DNA of 64,000 bases from Plecoglossus altivelis (GCA_036571765.1 BROE01000012.1:9101969-9165968), one strand, 5' to 3'. Positions 39,103 to 53,432 are shown, numbered from the stretch's first letter. The notes: generated from the letters alone by a model not told the origin. Program-made: numbers and translations.

Positions 39103-42100
39103 CGAAGCATGAAGCCCATTCTCTTCACATGGACTGTGGGGTCCTTAGATGTGCTTCTCGTTGCTTTTAGCTGACCATAGACATGCTTAACCAATCTCTG
39201 GGGTTGTTCTGGTGCACAGCCTGAGAAACTAGTCTCAGTGGGAAGCCATCAACAAACACAACGACCAAACAGAAACAGCAACTAAAAAGCAACTATCACT
39301 TCATCAAACGCCACACAGGAAGTAGATCCCACAGGAAGTACTACACAAGCGGAGCTGGTTCAGGCGGGCGACTCCAAAGGGCACTGCAGCAGTTGGCCTT
39401 TTCGCTCTCATATTACACACATCCAATCATCCGCACCAACATCAACAAGCCTATTTAAGACCAAGAATTCCCCTGCTCTGAAACGGTTGGTGGGTCAACA
39501 TGTTTCAAAGCAAAGAATTGTCATTATTCTCTCTATCGCCAGCCTTTCACCCTTGGTTTGATCATTTCTAATCTGTCTGAGGAATCATGAACAACCATAA
39601 TGTCTTCCACTGATGTAGAGATGGAAGTATTAATCCCATTCAGATATATTAGGATTTTTTAACACTGATGACCACAATAATACGAGTATGATATAAAATT
39701 CTGACATAGGTGAAGAATCCTGCCAATCTCAGCCTCTCAGTGTGGTTGAATGAAACTGCCATTATTAATCCCCGAAAACTCCAAAACAATAGAAAAATGG
39801 AGGCACACCCTTTGAGGAGAACTAACAGCTGATAATGTGGTTGTTGTTGGAGAAACAGGAAGCCAAAAGCAATCCTTAAATAACTGCTGAAAAGACTGAA
39901 ATAACAAACCCATATCAGAATAGATTGCGGTCTCTGGAAGATCTCTGTCAACTCCTCAAAGGGTTGCAGCGCAAACCAGCACTCAGGATTCTATATCACA
40001 CCGTGCATCGTGCATCGTACGTGCCAAGAGTGCGCGCGGGTGGGGGGTTGCATGAACAATATGACGGCGGTGGACCAAGACAAATATGCTGAAATACCTG
40101 CACAAAAAACCTGCAAGACCTCTCTCTCTTCTGCAGCTGTGAAACCCAAAGAGTTAGCAGGTTAGCACAAATAAACAACAACACAGCGTATTAAGAAAAA
40201 TCTCCTGCGGTAAATAAGCACACAGAGCTCATTACAGATAAAAACCCTGTCATTTCCGACACTCCCTCCTTGGATTTACTCCACCAACATCGGGCATCTG
40301 TAGCCAGATGCTATGTACCTTAATTACGCCAGCACTTGTGAATAATTGGTCATATTCAATACCCTTATCACAATTAGCATAACAATAAGGCATATTACCT
40401 AATTAAGCATTCATAATTGCTTTGCTAATGAGAGAAAATACAGACATTTTCCATCTTCAATTATTTCGTTCTGAAGTGTTTAACCCGGGTGGTTTGGTCA
40501 ACATGTGATGTGCCATTAATTGTTTTCCCTTTGCAAACTACACTTTAAACAAATAGAGAGAGAATGGCACTCTAGATAAGTGTTTAAGAAGGGGCAGGGG
40601 ATGGGCGAGAGAGAAATATAGAGTATGTGTGCATATACACATACGCACTCTCTTAATATCTATACACTTTATGGAAAGAGAAAAGTTCACAACATGGCAT
40701 CACTCCAGTAGGTACATTTGATCACATATTGGCCTAATGTCCCATGACACGTTAGTCCCTTCAAAGACAGCTCCCGGTACCTTGGTAAGACTGCGCGCAG
40801 CGCTGTCTTTGCCCCCAGGGGTCAGGTTTCTCAGCTGGACGTCCAGTAGCTCTACCAACTGGGCCATGGCCCGCACCGTGGACGGAACGTCGCCCGGACG
40901 CAGCGGACCCTTCGTCTGCTCTGCCAGCTCCCTCGCCACGATGGCCGCCGTCTCACCCGAACGCAGCTGGAGAGGAGGTGGATGAAGATGAGGAGGACGA
41001 GGAGGTGGAAAGATTCAGGGAGGGCAAGGATGAGGCTAAAATGATTAGCTGTATGTTAACAATAGCCTGAGTAGGGCTACGGTATGTCCGCGGTCAAATG
41101 CCGCCAGCGAATAAACGCCATCCGTGTTAAATACATTCAAGTCTGATACGGTTAAATAAACCTTGAATAAATAACATACGATTTTAATTTCAAAAGTTGT
41201 ATGAACGTTGAAACATTTCCCTCATTGATCGAACTGTACATTCGCACTTTTGTTTACTGTAAGCTTGCGGCTTATACTTTGCTGGATGTCATATATGTAT
41301 ATTTTGTTGACAGCTCCCGCTTCCTCACGCCAGAGATTTGTTAAGAAATCAACAGTTTTGCGCCGCCTCTGTGATCTTATCAAATAAACGCATTAACGGT
41401 GCACGGCAAAAAACATGCAGATCTATAATTGGCGCAGCATTTAATTGAACAAATACAGTAGGCCTACTACTTATGCGTGCCTCTATATAACTGCATTTGT
41501 TCAGATGTTGCTTCAGCCATAAAACGGTTTATACCTTGAGGGCATGACAGTACAAATGCTAACATCTTTAATATGTCACAATGCCAAAAGGGTTGAGCAG
41601 TGGCCTAAAAGATTAATTCCAGTACTCTAATGTCCTTCTCTACTAACTAGGCCTGGTTGATTAGTATGTTAACCATACCCACACACAAACATAGATCTCC
41701 TTCTGCCTACAGAGCCATAGCCATTAATGTTAACATCATTATTATGGGCTGGGCAAACATGTTAGATCTGTGTGGCCTGATTTCCTTCCCCTGTGGCTGA
41801 CCAATGACCCTAATAACACCCCCTCCTAGCTCACCGCCCACCTCCGAGACCCCACCCCCCTCCCTTCTCCCCCTCGTCCCTCCAGGTCCAGATTCCTGGG
41901 CCAGCCGTCACAGCGGAGCTCTGTGGGGCCATACAGTAATGGCCGCCGCCAGCAGTGCTCAGACTCACTTTCTGCATGATGTGGTTGACCCAGGGCGACG
42001 TGCAGTTGCTGAGGTCAGGGCCCTGGGGGTCCCAGTAGCCAAGCTGAGCCACGCAGACGTACGTGGCCACGCCTGCGAGGGAGGACAGAGGAGCCAGGAG

Positions 42101-44424
42101 GGAAGGGAGAAGGAGAAGGGGATGTGAGAGAAGAGGAGGAGGAGAAAGAAGAGGAGAGAGGAAAGGAGAGGAGGGAAGAGGAGAGAAAAGAGAATGAAAA
42201 CATACTTAGACAGCGTTGACATTCTTACAGGGGGGCTGAGAAACTCATTAGGTGCCTTAGGTTCCCTGAGAGGAGTGTGTGTGCGCATGTTTGCTTCTGA
42301 GCGTGGATAACCAAGTTGTCTAGATATTACCATGCGGACAAAGGCCAGTGTTTCATATGAACAGTGAGATCATGCTCCAGTTACTCACGGCCTCAAGACC
42401 AGACAGATAAGGTTGGCATAAAGAAATGTTGACCTGAATCAACTACTAGTGTGTGTTCATGTGTTTGATAAGCTATGTAGGCATACTGTAACTGTACAAT
42501 GCCAGACTACCAAGGTAAATTGAAATGAAATGAGTGTGCTCCAACACGTTTATTGGAAAAATGCAATGATGGATTGACAAAAAGACAATCAGCCAGTCAA
42601 CTAGCTAGCCAGGCAAATAAATCAATATTAACAGAACAGACAACAACCAGACACAGAGATCTTCACCCAGTGTCTCTGTTGGACACAAAATACACACACA
42701 CACACACACATCCCATCTTACCCAGCGTGCCTACAGGACAGGGCTGCTTGGCCGTCTGGCCCTGCTGTGTGCGAGGCCAGGACACGTCCGCCATGACCCT
42801 GGGAGTGCAGAAGTCCTGGGGGGCCATCTGGGGAGGCTGGGGGGCCATAGGCATGGCAGGGGCCACTGGAGACCCGCCCTTCGGGGGGGCCATGATCTCT
42901 GGGATCTGGTTGGTGTCACCGGGGCGGAGGCGAGGCTGTCGGATAGTGGTGGTGGTTCTCGCCCTCTGACCGGGCGAGGTGGTGAGGAGAGGGCGGGGCG
43001 TGGTGTAGTAAGGGGGGGAGCGCGTGGTGGTGGTGAGGCTGGAGGAGGCTCCCCCTCCTCCTCCTCCTCCTCCTCCTCCTCCTCCTCCCCCACCTCCTCG
43101 GTTGGGGTGAACCACGGGTGGAGGGAAGTCTGGATGGAGCGAGGAACAGAGGAGAGAGAAAGAAAGGGAGATGAGAGTGGGAAGAGATGTACTGTACACA
43201 AGTTTGAAATCCTCTTAATTTAATTAGTGTTTGCTTAAGTCTAGCTCAGGAGAATGATGGGTTGACAATGGTTATTTTAGGCCAAACCCATTGGTTCAGC
43301 TGTACCAGACAAGAACAATCAAGCACAGATAAGTCATTGAAGTGCATTCAAGTGTATGTATCTGGTGACCCCACCCATACAGAAACAGTGGAGAAACACT
43401 CACAACAGTGAATCATTCATGGCTACATGACAGCAAAGAGACTAAATGCATATGGCACAATCTGCATCTTCAATTTTTTATATGAGCACATTTAATTATT
43501 CAAAATGACCCTGTTTGAAGGCTGGACAAAAGCAGTGAGCTTGATGTTCTTTGTGAAGACAGATCTCCTTCCCAGTGGCCTCTCTGACACTACCTTCATT
43601 GGTTTCACAAGGGATTAACTGATTACAATTCTTTATCGGGAACCTGAACGAAGGTTCCTCTCCACAATGCCATATTACGACGATTTAAATGAAGATGAAT
43701 GATTTGTCTTTTCATACAACTGAGTAATGAACGAGCAACTGTCATGGCTTGACCGATGAGTTTGGCCCTGAAGATTTGGTCCTGGTCTCTCCTGCTCTGG
43801 CTTGCTGTCAGTGCCATGGTTCCCACCCTGCAGCACTCAATGGACAACTTCCATCTCCAAACTCCCATTCCGGCATCCCTCCCACGTTCTACATCGGAAC
43901 TTCTCCATCAATCATGGGTAGTTCTTGGCTCCGTGAACTCCCTTTTGCATTCTCTCTCTGTGTTTATGTGTGTGTGTGTGTGTGTGTATGTGTGTGTATG
44001 GTGTCTGCACCAGAACAGGAAGCTCCATTAGAGACAATTGCAAGAAAATGCCAGGATAATGGTATTTGTGTGTGTTGACACACCGGATAATAGTACTAAT
44101 GTGTGTGTGTGTGCTCAAACAATAGATGCATGCTTGTGTGTGTATGTGTGTACAGGGCATTTCTCAGCTAACTGTCGCTCCATTTTGACTCAACTCACTT
44201 AACCTTTTCCTCCCTCCCTCCCTCCCTCCTTCCCTCCCTATATCCCTACCTCTCTCCTCTCCTCTTCTCTATCTCTGTCTCTCTCATGCTTTCCCTCCCT
44301 TTTCTTTCTCTATCTTTCCCCACATATCCATCTATTTATCTGTCTGTCTTACCCAGTCACACCCTCTTTTTCTTTCTTTCTTTCTTTCTTTCTTTCCTCA
44401 ATTCGTCCCTCCGCGTTTACTCAG

Positions 44425-44457
<33 letters not shown>

Positions 44458-46055
44458 TCATTCTCTTTCTCTTTCTCTCTCTCATTTTAAGAGAGTGGTT
44501 TCCCCTAGCTAGCCCTCTTCTCTGTTGATGTGTTGAGGTCTTCATTAACATGACATAACAGCTTCATGCACACGTCAAGACTACCGCGCCTGGCTCATAT
44601 CACGGAGGGGCGATGCAGTGCTTACATAAGGCAGCCTCACCGAGGGCTATAGCCTTCAACCAACATCATGAGGAGAGACTCCGTTGCTCCTTGCCTGCGA
44701 GAGGCTATGTTGATTTTTTGGCCTGGTGGGAGGGGGGTACGGGACGAGGAGAGGGGAGGGGGAGTGGGGGAGGGAGGGGGGAGGCGATGGAGGCGATGGA
44801 GGGGGGAGGGGTGGCCTGCTTAAGTGCTGGAGTGGGCTAACGGAGGGGTAGGTGAGGGGGAGTGAGAGGGGCGAGGTGGGAGAGGATTGGAGCGGTCAGG
44901 GGAGGGGAGGGGACGGGGACGAGGATTGGAGGGGAAGGGCGTAGCGGAGGAGGGGGAGGTGCGAGGTAGGGAGCGGTCGGAGTCAGTACCAGGGACAGCT
45001 GCTCGAGGCTAACTTTTTCTTTAGGTAGATTTTGAGGTACAGAAACACATAGGGGGGAAAAATCCAAACAAAATTCTTAAAGATTTTGTTACATTAATGG
45101 TGTGGATGTTTGACTATATTCTTCTGATCTTTCCGAATCCCCATGCTTAAAAACACTGTGGCAGGATGTAAATAAGAAACATTTAAGACAGCGATTCATC
45201 TTCGTTCAAGCTCCCTTTGAGATGCCTGTCTGGTCTGACATCACAGATAAGCTCCCTGCTATTCAGGTCTATTTTAAAACAGCTACTCGCTTTCTATCCT
45301 AAACAGGCCACTAATCATGAGACAATGCCACTTAGGTTGTAAAAGTGTGTGAGTGTGTGTGAGTCTGTATGACAGAGACTGAGTCTGTGTGTGTGTGTGT
45401 GTGTGTGAGTGTGAGTGTATGTGTCTGTGATGGAATGTGTGCGATAGAAAGGGAGACAGACAGAGAGAGAGAGAATGTGTGAGAAACGAACATTTCTGGA
45501 GGGCACCTCTCTTTTCTGCTTGCAACAATGCAACATGGCCATCATGTCGTACAACGTGATGTCCATGAGGAGAGGGGGGAGGTTGAGTGGGGAGGGCTGG
45601 GGGGGGGAGGGGGTGCCAATGTGAGCTCATGAGTCAGAAGCAGACTGGTCCCTGCAGTCTGCTGTGGTGTGGTCTGCTCTGTTCTGTTTGTGGGAATACC
45701 CAGTCAGTCAGGCTCCTTCCCTTACAGCAAACAGTGGGCTCATAAATCTGTGAGAGAGAGAGGGGGAGTGGACGACCGAGAGAGAAGGGGAAACTCAAAG
45801 ACAGAGAAAGAAATGGTCACTGCCTCCCCTCCCACACACACCCTATATTTCTTGGCAACTTTCCCACAGACTGAGGAAGAACCTCAGCTGAAATGACATC
45901 ATTTTCCAATTTGCAAAGTGTCTTTCTTTTGAAGAAGTCAATCCCCAGGAGAGAGTTCAAGAAGCTTCTGTATATCCCTTCTGCCTCAACGCACCACACG
46001 TGCATACACACCAACACACACACATCCTCAACCCAGATCCCTGGGCATACACACA

Positions 46056-46101
<46 letters not shown>

Positions 46102-46121
46102 AAAAACACACACACACACTA

Positions 46122-46171
<50 letters not shown>

Positions 46172-48988
46172 TTCTATGCAATCACAAGCAACACATCCTG
46201 AGGGGTTAATAGCTGAATGATAATCTGCCTGCAGGCCAGAAAGCTTTCTAGTCTGGGTAGAAGCGCTGACATCCAATAGGGCTGCATATTGCGATAACGC
46301 ACAGCCCCTATGGCACTGATACACACACATACATGTGGATGCGCACACCCCCACACGCGTATATAGATACATTCACATACACACACGTATATAGAGTGTT
46401 GATCCACACACGGTACGATGTACACACAGAGCTTGTGGCACTAGCTCTAGCCCTGCTGATAAGGCAGTGTGGAGCACTTCAAAGGAGAGCCCACCAGACT
46501 GATAGAGGCAGGAGATAGAAAGCTGCCCTGGCTAATGCACCAGGAGGGCCTCAGTCTCCTCACACTGGCCAAAACAGCCAGCTTCCCCACATTACACCTC
46601 TCCATTACTGGCATCGTTCAGGGCGCGGGATTGAGAAAAAGAAATCCTGACTTAATGGTCAGGGTGTGTTGAGAAAGAGGGTTGCCACACACGCACACAC
46701 ACGCGCGCGCACACACACACGCGCGCGCACACACACACAGTACACCAGCAGTTTGGCCGGAGAGGCAATTGTGTAGGCCAAACAGAAAACCGAGCCAAGT
46801 CAATCACGGGACTAACTAAGGAACAGGTGTGTCTGTCTCTCTCGGAAAACAACAGAAAGGGAATGGAAAACATAAGAGGTGGAGGACATAGAGGGAAGTC
46901 AAGAGATGGGAAGAGACAGCTGGAGAGAGAGAGAGCTGGAGAGAGAGAGAGAGCTGGAGAGAAAGAGAGCGAGAGATAAACACTGATGGAGCAAATATAG
47001 TTCTGTTAAATAAGTCTGCTTACTGTTGACAGAGCTGGGTCATCTCAGATGGTGTAAACATTTCTAGTTCATTATCAACGTTCACCCACACACACATACA
47101 CACATACACACACACACACAAACATACCATCCCTCTCTCGTTAAATCAAGCCTGTCGCAAGAAGCTAAATTCATGAACACAAACACTGGAGGAAGCATTT
47201 TCTCCTGCCATCGGCCCCGTCACGCACACACACCCATGAACACAAGCAGCTAGGTGTGTCTAGGAGCCACCTAATCAGAGAGGTGAGGTTAGAGGGGGCC
47301 TCGGGTCCAGACATTAGCTTCCAGAATGTGCTTTTAGTCCAGCTCCAATCTAGCCACAGCACTTCCTGCACCACTTGGCACCGACGCTTGATTGCAATCT
47401 GTGAGCCAAGGGAATGCGTGTGTGCGTCTGTGTTTTGGTCAAACGAAAGAAGAAAAAAAAAAACCCTGAGAGGGACAATGAGTGTGAGCTTGTGAAACAA
47501 AGCTAGCATATAATCGTGGGTTTGCTGGAGCGTGTGGGTGAGACCTAAGGTAAGAACACAACAGGCACCGCTACATGTTAGACGCCCCTGGGGATACGAG
47601 ACGACACATCTGGCAGAGGAGACTTCCAAGGTGATCGTGTCTAGCATGTCTCAGGGCCGACACACGATCAAGTCTCACCCATAAACGTTGTTTTCACCAC
47701 CTCTCCTGTTGAATATTGAGCACGGTCACAGTCGTGCAAAAACCGCCTGAGACGGTACCTGTTGACGCGGTGAGGTCGTGCAAATGTGCCTTCGTGTGTA
47801 CGGTGGAGAGAGTACAAGAGAGAGCGATGGAGAGAGGGAGAGGGGAGGAAGAGACAGCGAAAGGAGCGAGAGTGTGTGCCCGTGCATGTGTGTATGATAA
47901 CTATTCAGTGCTAACCCTGGCACCCCTCCCTGTTCTGGAATGCTGATGACATGAATAATTCTGCGACTTTGTTGGGAAAACTTGGGAGCCTTTTCGAAAG
48001 GGTTGTGGAAGGGTGGTGGTGGTGGTGGTGGTGAAGGGTGGAGAGCAGACTTTGGCTGATAAATAATACACACGTTTCATCTAAAGCAACGATGCATGTA
48101 TGGCTTCTATAATATGCATGTAAGAAGACATGATGAAAAACCCCTGCAAACAGACGAGGCGCGCGCGAGAGAGGGAGAGAGCGGGAGAGTGGGAAGGGAG
48201 AGAGAAAAGAGAGGGGTGGCAAAGAGATGAGAGGAGGAGACTGAGGATGGGGCGAGAGATGAGGAGAACCAGATTAAGGAACGAAAGTGGAAGAGAAACA
48301 GTGAAAGCGAGGGGGAGAGGTGGAGATGGGAGAGGGGTAGACGGATGAAGAGTGCAGAGTGAGAAACAGCAGAAGAAGAGATGGGATAAAAGAGAGGCGC
48401 AGACAGACAGACACACAGACAGACAGACAGAATTCAGTCTCGTTCCGTTCCCAGGGGAAAGTGATATGAAGGGAGATACTTTTCAAAAGAACTATTTTCT
48501 GCACAAGCAACTTGAGGCAACATTAAAATGTAGAAGAGGAGCATATTTGGAGTGAAGCTCTGTTCTGTAATACACAGTTAGTTTGGGGTCAAACAGACCA
48601 ACAGAAGACTTCCCCTTCATCTTCCTATTTATCTTCAAACTGCACTCTTTAAGGTGGTGTGTGTGTGAGTGTGTGTGAGTGTGTGTGAGTGTGTGTTGTT
48701 GAGTAGGAAAAATCCATGGAGGGTAGCTAACACATGATGACCTCATTTTCAGAAGTCCAATCAGTGGGCTTCGTTAGCCGGACAGACACAACACACGGTA
48801 ATTGGAGCTCTGTGATTCATGTCCCAATTACACTGGGCTGCCTCGTTTTCTTCTTTCTCTCTTTCTCTCTCTCTCTCTCTCTCGCTCTCTCTCCCGCTCT
48901 CTCTTTCTCCCTGACTCCATCTAAGTATAACTTTCTCTGTTCAGATGGTCTCATCTTCACTAATATCTATGCTCTCTCCCTCTGTCGC

Positions 48989-49025
<37 letters not shown>

Positions 49026-49670
49026 CCCACATTGATCAAATCCATGAATCTTCAAGTACTAGATACAAACAGACACGTCCTTTGGTTCAACTGAATCTGA
49101 ACTCCAAAGCACTTGAGTGCTAGTTAACCCTCCAGAAGTCAGATAGTTTTCAAATCTGGGCTGGAAATCAAACTGGCCAGATGGTACTGTGGTTGACTTT
49201 GGTCCAAAATAAAAACTAATATACAGCATTCATATTATTGAATGATTCACCATAAAACTATGATGTTTCAGTCACTGCTAAAAGCCACTGGGGGAGATCC
49301 AGAGCCATTCATTTGGAATGCAAAAATCGATACGGACCCAGAGTTTTTCCAGATTGAGGGTACCAAGTTCTGGCTGCATGGAGGGTAAGGGCCACATGGG
49401 AGAGAGGGAGGGAGGAGGAGGAGGAGGAAGAGGATGAGAGGAGAGGAGCCATTGATTGTATGTATTTATCTTTCCCTGGTCAGCAGTCTGGCCTGTGCTC
49501 TCGCTGGAGGTCGTTCTCTACATTCAATCCCCATTGATCTCCTCTTGAAAGCCTCCTGAGACATTCAGAGGTCCATTATCAGAGTGATCCAGCACACACA
49601 CGCGCAAACACATCCACACACATGCACGCACGCACAATCGCCAAACACCAATCGGTAGCAACAAAGTTTG

Positions 49671-49703
<33 letters not shown>

Positions 49704-52700
49704 ACCTGCTGGCTCCCATAATTCCTTGTAAGCGCGCCTCCTAAACGCTTGTAAGAGCATGTGTTAATTCACCCGTCATTTAATAAGATGGGCAGCCAAG
49801 CCGTCTGCCCAGCGCCATAGAAAGGTGCTGAGATGCAATTACTGAGCACTGGGCAAATCGCCCTGGCCTCCAGGGTCCGGAGCCTAATGTCCAGAGGAGT
49901 GGGGAGGGGGGGGCAAGAGTGCCTGTCTTTGGGAGGAATCACTCAGGACCACCCCCACCTCCACCTCCACCCCCGGAAGCTCCTGGGTGTACTTTAGAGT
50001 GATGCGTTTCACTGAGTGAGGTGAATTGCAATGATATACACAGCAAGTTGACTACAGTGCAGTACAACAACATGCTGCGTATGTGTCTGTTTATGCCTGG
50101 GGAGGAACTACTCCACACACCTGCGTACAAGGTCTTACACCTAGGTCGCGTGCGTGCATGCGTGTGCACGTGTGTGTGTGTGTGGGCGCTCACGCGTGAC
50201 TGTCTTACCTAGTCTGTTGTCGTTGTTGCCAAAGTCCAGTGTATACTTGACCACGTGGTAGTTATTCCAGACGTACAACAGGTTGTCCCGGGGATTATAA
50301 TCCACGGCGGCGATGTACTGGTAGGAGTTGGGGAAAGGAATGCTGACCACGCTCTCTTTGCTCTTGTCGGTGTTGTACATGTAGTCGATCTTGTTCCCTG
50401 TGCCCTCGTTGTCGTCGTCCTCGTACACCGTCTTGACCACGTACAGCACGCCGCAGATCATGAAGGCGTTGGACGCCGTGCGCTTGTCGTAGGTGGTGTC
50501 CCAGGACCCCTCCACGCGCAGCGTGTACGGGTTGAGCTGGCTGACCACCATGCGCCCGTTGTTCTGCTCCGTGGCGTACACCACCCACAAGCCGTTCTCG
50601 TCCACCGCCAGGTCGATATCTGACTTCCCCCCCCAGCGGTACGGCGACGTGTCGTGGTAGTTGGCGTTGGCGATGATGGCCTCGCCGCTCTTGATGCGAG
50701 TGCGCAGGTCGAACTTGACGATGTTGCGCGTGCGCTCCTTGTTGAAGAACAGAGCACCGTCGTACACCACGAAGCCCGTGCCGTCCACGCGGTGAGGGAG
50801 CTTGTAGGTGGTGGTCGGCCGCCCGGCCACAAAGTCCTCCTTGGAGGAGTACTCTGTGAGCGTGTCGGTGCGGTACGGCGTCCAGGGCATGTAATAGATC
50901 TTGTCGGAGGCCTGGAGGGGGTCTTTGCACCAGGCACCAGACTGGTGGTCCGACTCAAAGAGATGCTCGCTCTGGTAGACCCCTCGGAGAATACCTGGGC
51001 ACAGGAACACTGGTGGGGGGTGGGGTCAGGGTGGGGGGGCACAATAGGGATCAGATGTTAACAGTCCCAAATAATCCCTGTTAATGTTGTGTCCATTAAC
51101 ATGCTATTATTTTATTGCTAACAAAGTTATTTTCCTCAAGCTCCATGGGGTATGAGGCTTTTGTTCTTTTATGTAAGGTTACCAGGGCTGCTAACTAACT
51201 GCTTCTAACTTTAACTGAGCCTTGAGCATTTCAGCACACGGCGAGAGACAAAGCAACAAAAAAATCTATTGTTGACCTTGGACATGGTTGGTCAAGTGTC
51301 TGTCATTCAGCTGATCAATAACTGTCTCTCAGACAAAGACAGCACAGCACAGGAAACAGCACAGGAAACACAGGAACATTTGGTGCCCCCCTCTCTCCTC
51401 CATTCCCATCCTGCTCTACCTCCACCCCTGCCCCCTCCCTCTCTCCCTCCCTCCCTCTCTCCCTCCCTCTCTCCTCCATTCCCATCCTGCTCTACCTCCA
51501 CCCCTGCCCCCTCTCTCCCTCCCTCTCTCCCTCCCTCTCTCCTCCATTCCCATCCTGCTCTACCTCCACCCCTCCCTCTCTCCTCCATTCCCATCCTGCT
51601 CTACCTCCACCCCTAGCCCCTCCCTCTCGCCCTCCCTCTCCCCCTGCCCACTCCCTCCCTCCCTCTCTCCCTCCCTCTCGTCCCTGGTTCCATCCTGCTC
51701 TCCCTCCCCTCTGCCCCCTCCCTTTCTCCCTCCCTCCCTCTCTCCCTGCCCCCTCCCTCTCTCCCTCTCTCCACCAATCCCATCTTGCTTTCCCTCCCTC
51801 TCTTCTTCCTCCCACCCACCCTCTCTGTCCCTCGCTCCCTCTGCCTCCCTCTCTCTCCCTTCCTACTCATTAGCTTCAGCTCGCTGTTCTCTTTTCTATT
51901 TCTGTCAGAGAGTGAGGCTGTCCAGCTCCTTTATCTCTCTTGCAGATTTAGAAAAGGTTCCAGCCATTTGTTTCCCAGACCAGAACTCCGTATTTCAGAG
52001 TCAGAATACCACAATCTAGTTTTATGGCGCTGATGCTGGGACTTGTAAATTCCATGACCATGGTCATGTGACTGGAATGCATGTCACTCCAAAACCCAGA
52101 TGTGGGATTTTCTGTTGTTGCTGTCATTCTGTTCAGGGATTGGGAAATGTTGCTGGATTTACGGCACAACGGATACTTGGATGAGAAGATGTCTCTAGGT
52201 TTATATGAGACTGGATTGATGCATTCTGTTCAAGATGTTGGGAATGGCTCCAATTTGTTGGAGCCATCTTTAGCAGCGAGCATGTAGCAGTGAAAATGAC
52301 ATATGTGCTAGTCAACACAACAAAGCTCAGAACTAGTGAGCTGTGAGCCAATCAAAGCTGAGAACTGGTTTGAAGTCACCTCCCTAACTGAGAGATCAAA
52401 CTATCTTAATATAGTGCCAGTCAGCTTGATGGGCCTGTCGCTCTGTCGCATGGTACAAAGTGTGGCGGCTCTGGAGTTGAGTGGTGCCGTTAGACAACGA
52501 AACACAATCACTTCCAAAATCTTGCCGTGTGACAGGACGAACACAGACATATTCTCTGTGATCCTCTGTGAAGGAGTGTGTCTGTGTAGGTGTGTGTGTG
52601 TGTGTGTGTCTGTGTGTGTATGTGTGTGTGAGAGAGAGAGAAATGTGCACTGACTTACCTTTCTGTTCCACTTCTGTTACAGCCATTGCAAGACAGATAA

Positions 52701-52723
52701 GAGGAGAGGAAAGAAGCCAGAAG

Positions 52724-52765
<42 letters not shown>

Positions 52766-53395
52766 AAGAGAGAGGGAGACAAAGTGAAAGAGAGAGGGGA
52801 GAGACAAGACAAAACAGATTAATGATACAATAATAGGAATATTATCATAATACAATCGTGGAACTTGGTGATCTCTCTCATATTTCAGTCTAACCTTGTC
52901 GAAGGACCAGAGCGTTCTTCATGTGAGATTGGTAATAATGTAACATAACCACCTTCAGAGGAAGAGGGAACTTTGGAAGTCTGACAACTAATATATTTCA
53001 AACACGCACACGTGCATTAATGCCGGCATGTGCACGCATGTTAACCCAAACACAAAAAGACACACACATCCATGTTGCGTCTCAACAGCAAAACAATGCA
53101 AATTAAACTGAGGTAATGCGCAGTTTAATATATGCAAATAGCGACAGAGAAAATGAAAGCCGGGAAATATGTAATTACGGGTGTAGTACAGTCATGACCA
53201 GAGATGCTTTCAAATTCTCGCTGGTGAGCAAGCATCTGTACGCGTGTCTGTGGGTGTCACACACAAATGTTTCATGGTCAAACATCAGCTCTTCTACCTC
53301 TCCCTATTGTGTTCTCTGAGTATAATCCTCTGTGTGCTTCACTACTGCCCTGAATGAAAAGCACACACACGCACACACAGAAAGATACTACGCAG

Positions 53396-53432
<37 letters not shown>

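Larger units (their letters stand above)
34874..40097 (-). other. adgrl3: large adgrl3 intron
   Basis: 5.2 kb. Contains a CT array (35842-35892), GT arrays (37919-37962), a GA array (39028-39100), GA-rich tracts (36120-36330, 38940-39060) and CA-rich patches near 37580-37770. A TAAT-rich, microsatellite-free block lies at 38425-38610 and another unique block at 39200-40090. No coding exon recognised. Confidence 0.7.
43130..50208 (-). other. adgrl3: large adgrl3 intron (7.1 kb)
   Basis: Contains a TTTC tetranucleotide array (44370-44460), G-rich low-complexity DNA (44720-44990), CA/GT arrays (43967-44000, 46063-46172, 46690-46740), GGT repeats (48008-48033), CT arrays (48855-48905, 48990-49023) and a 28-base C run (49676-49703). 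Mammals encode an extra linker (SYISPPIHLD) between the olfactomedin domain and the stalk; I looked for it here and did not find it. Confidence 0.7.

Noticed and set aside
42731..43201. 156-codon frame with a poly-Glu run
   Set aside because: Out-of-frame reading of the same GGA repeat exon; the poly-Gly frame is fixed by matching splice phases and the HormR motif.
43130..50208. Search for an additional linker exon (SYISPPIHLD-type) after the olfactomedin domain
   Set aside because: Not seen by eye; the phases of the exons at 50209 and 43129 already join in frame without it.
50255..50930. Long open frames on the plus strand and in shifted frames over the olfactomedin exon
   Set aside because: Shadows of a highly conserved, GC-rich coding exon; their amino acid content is the usual Val/Arg/Ala artefact.
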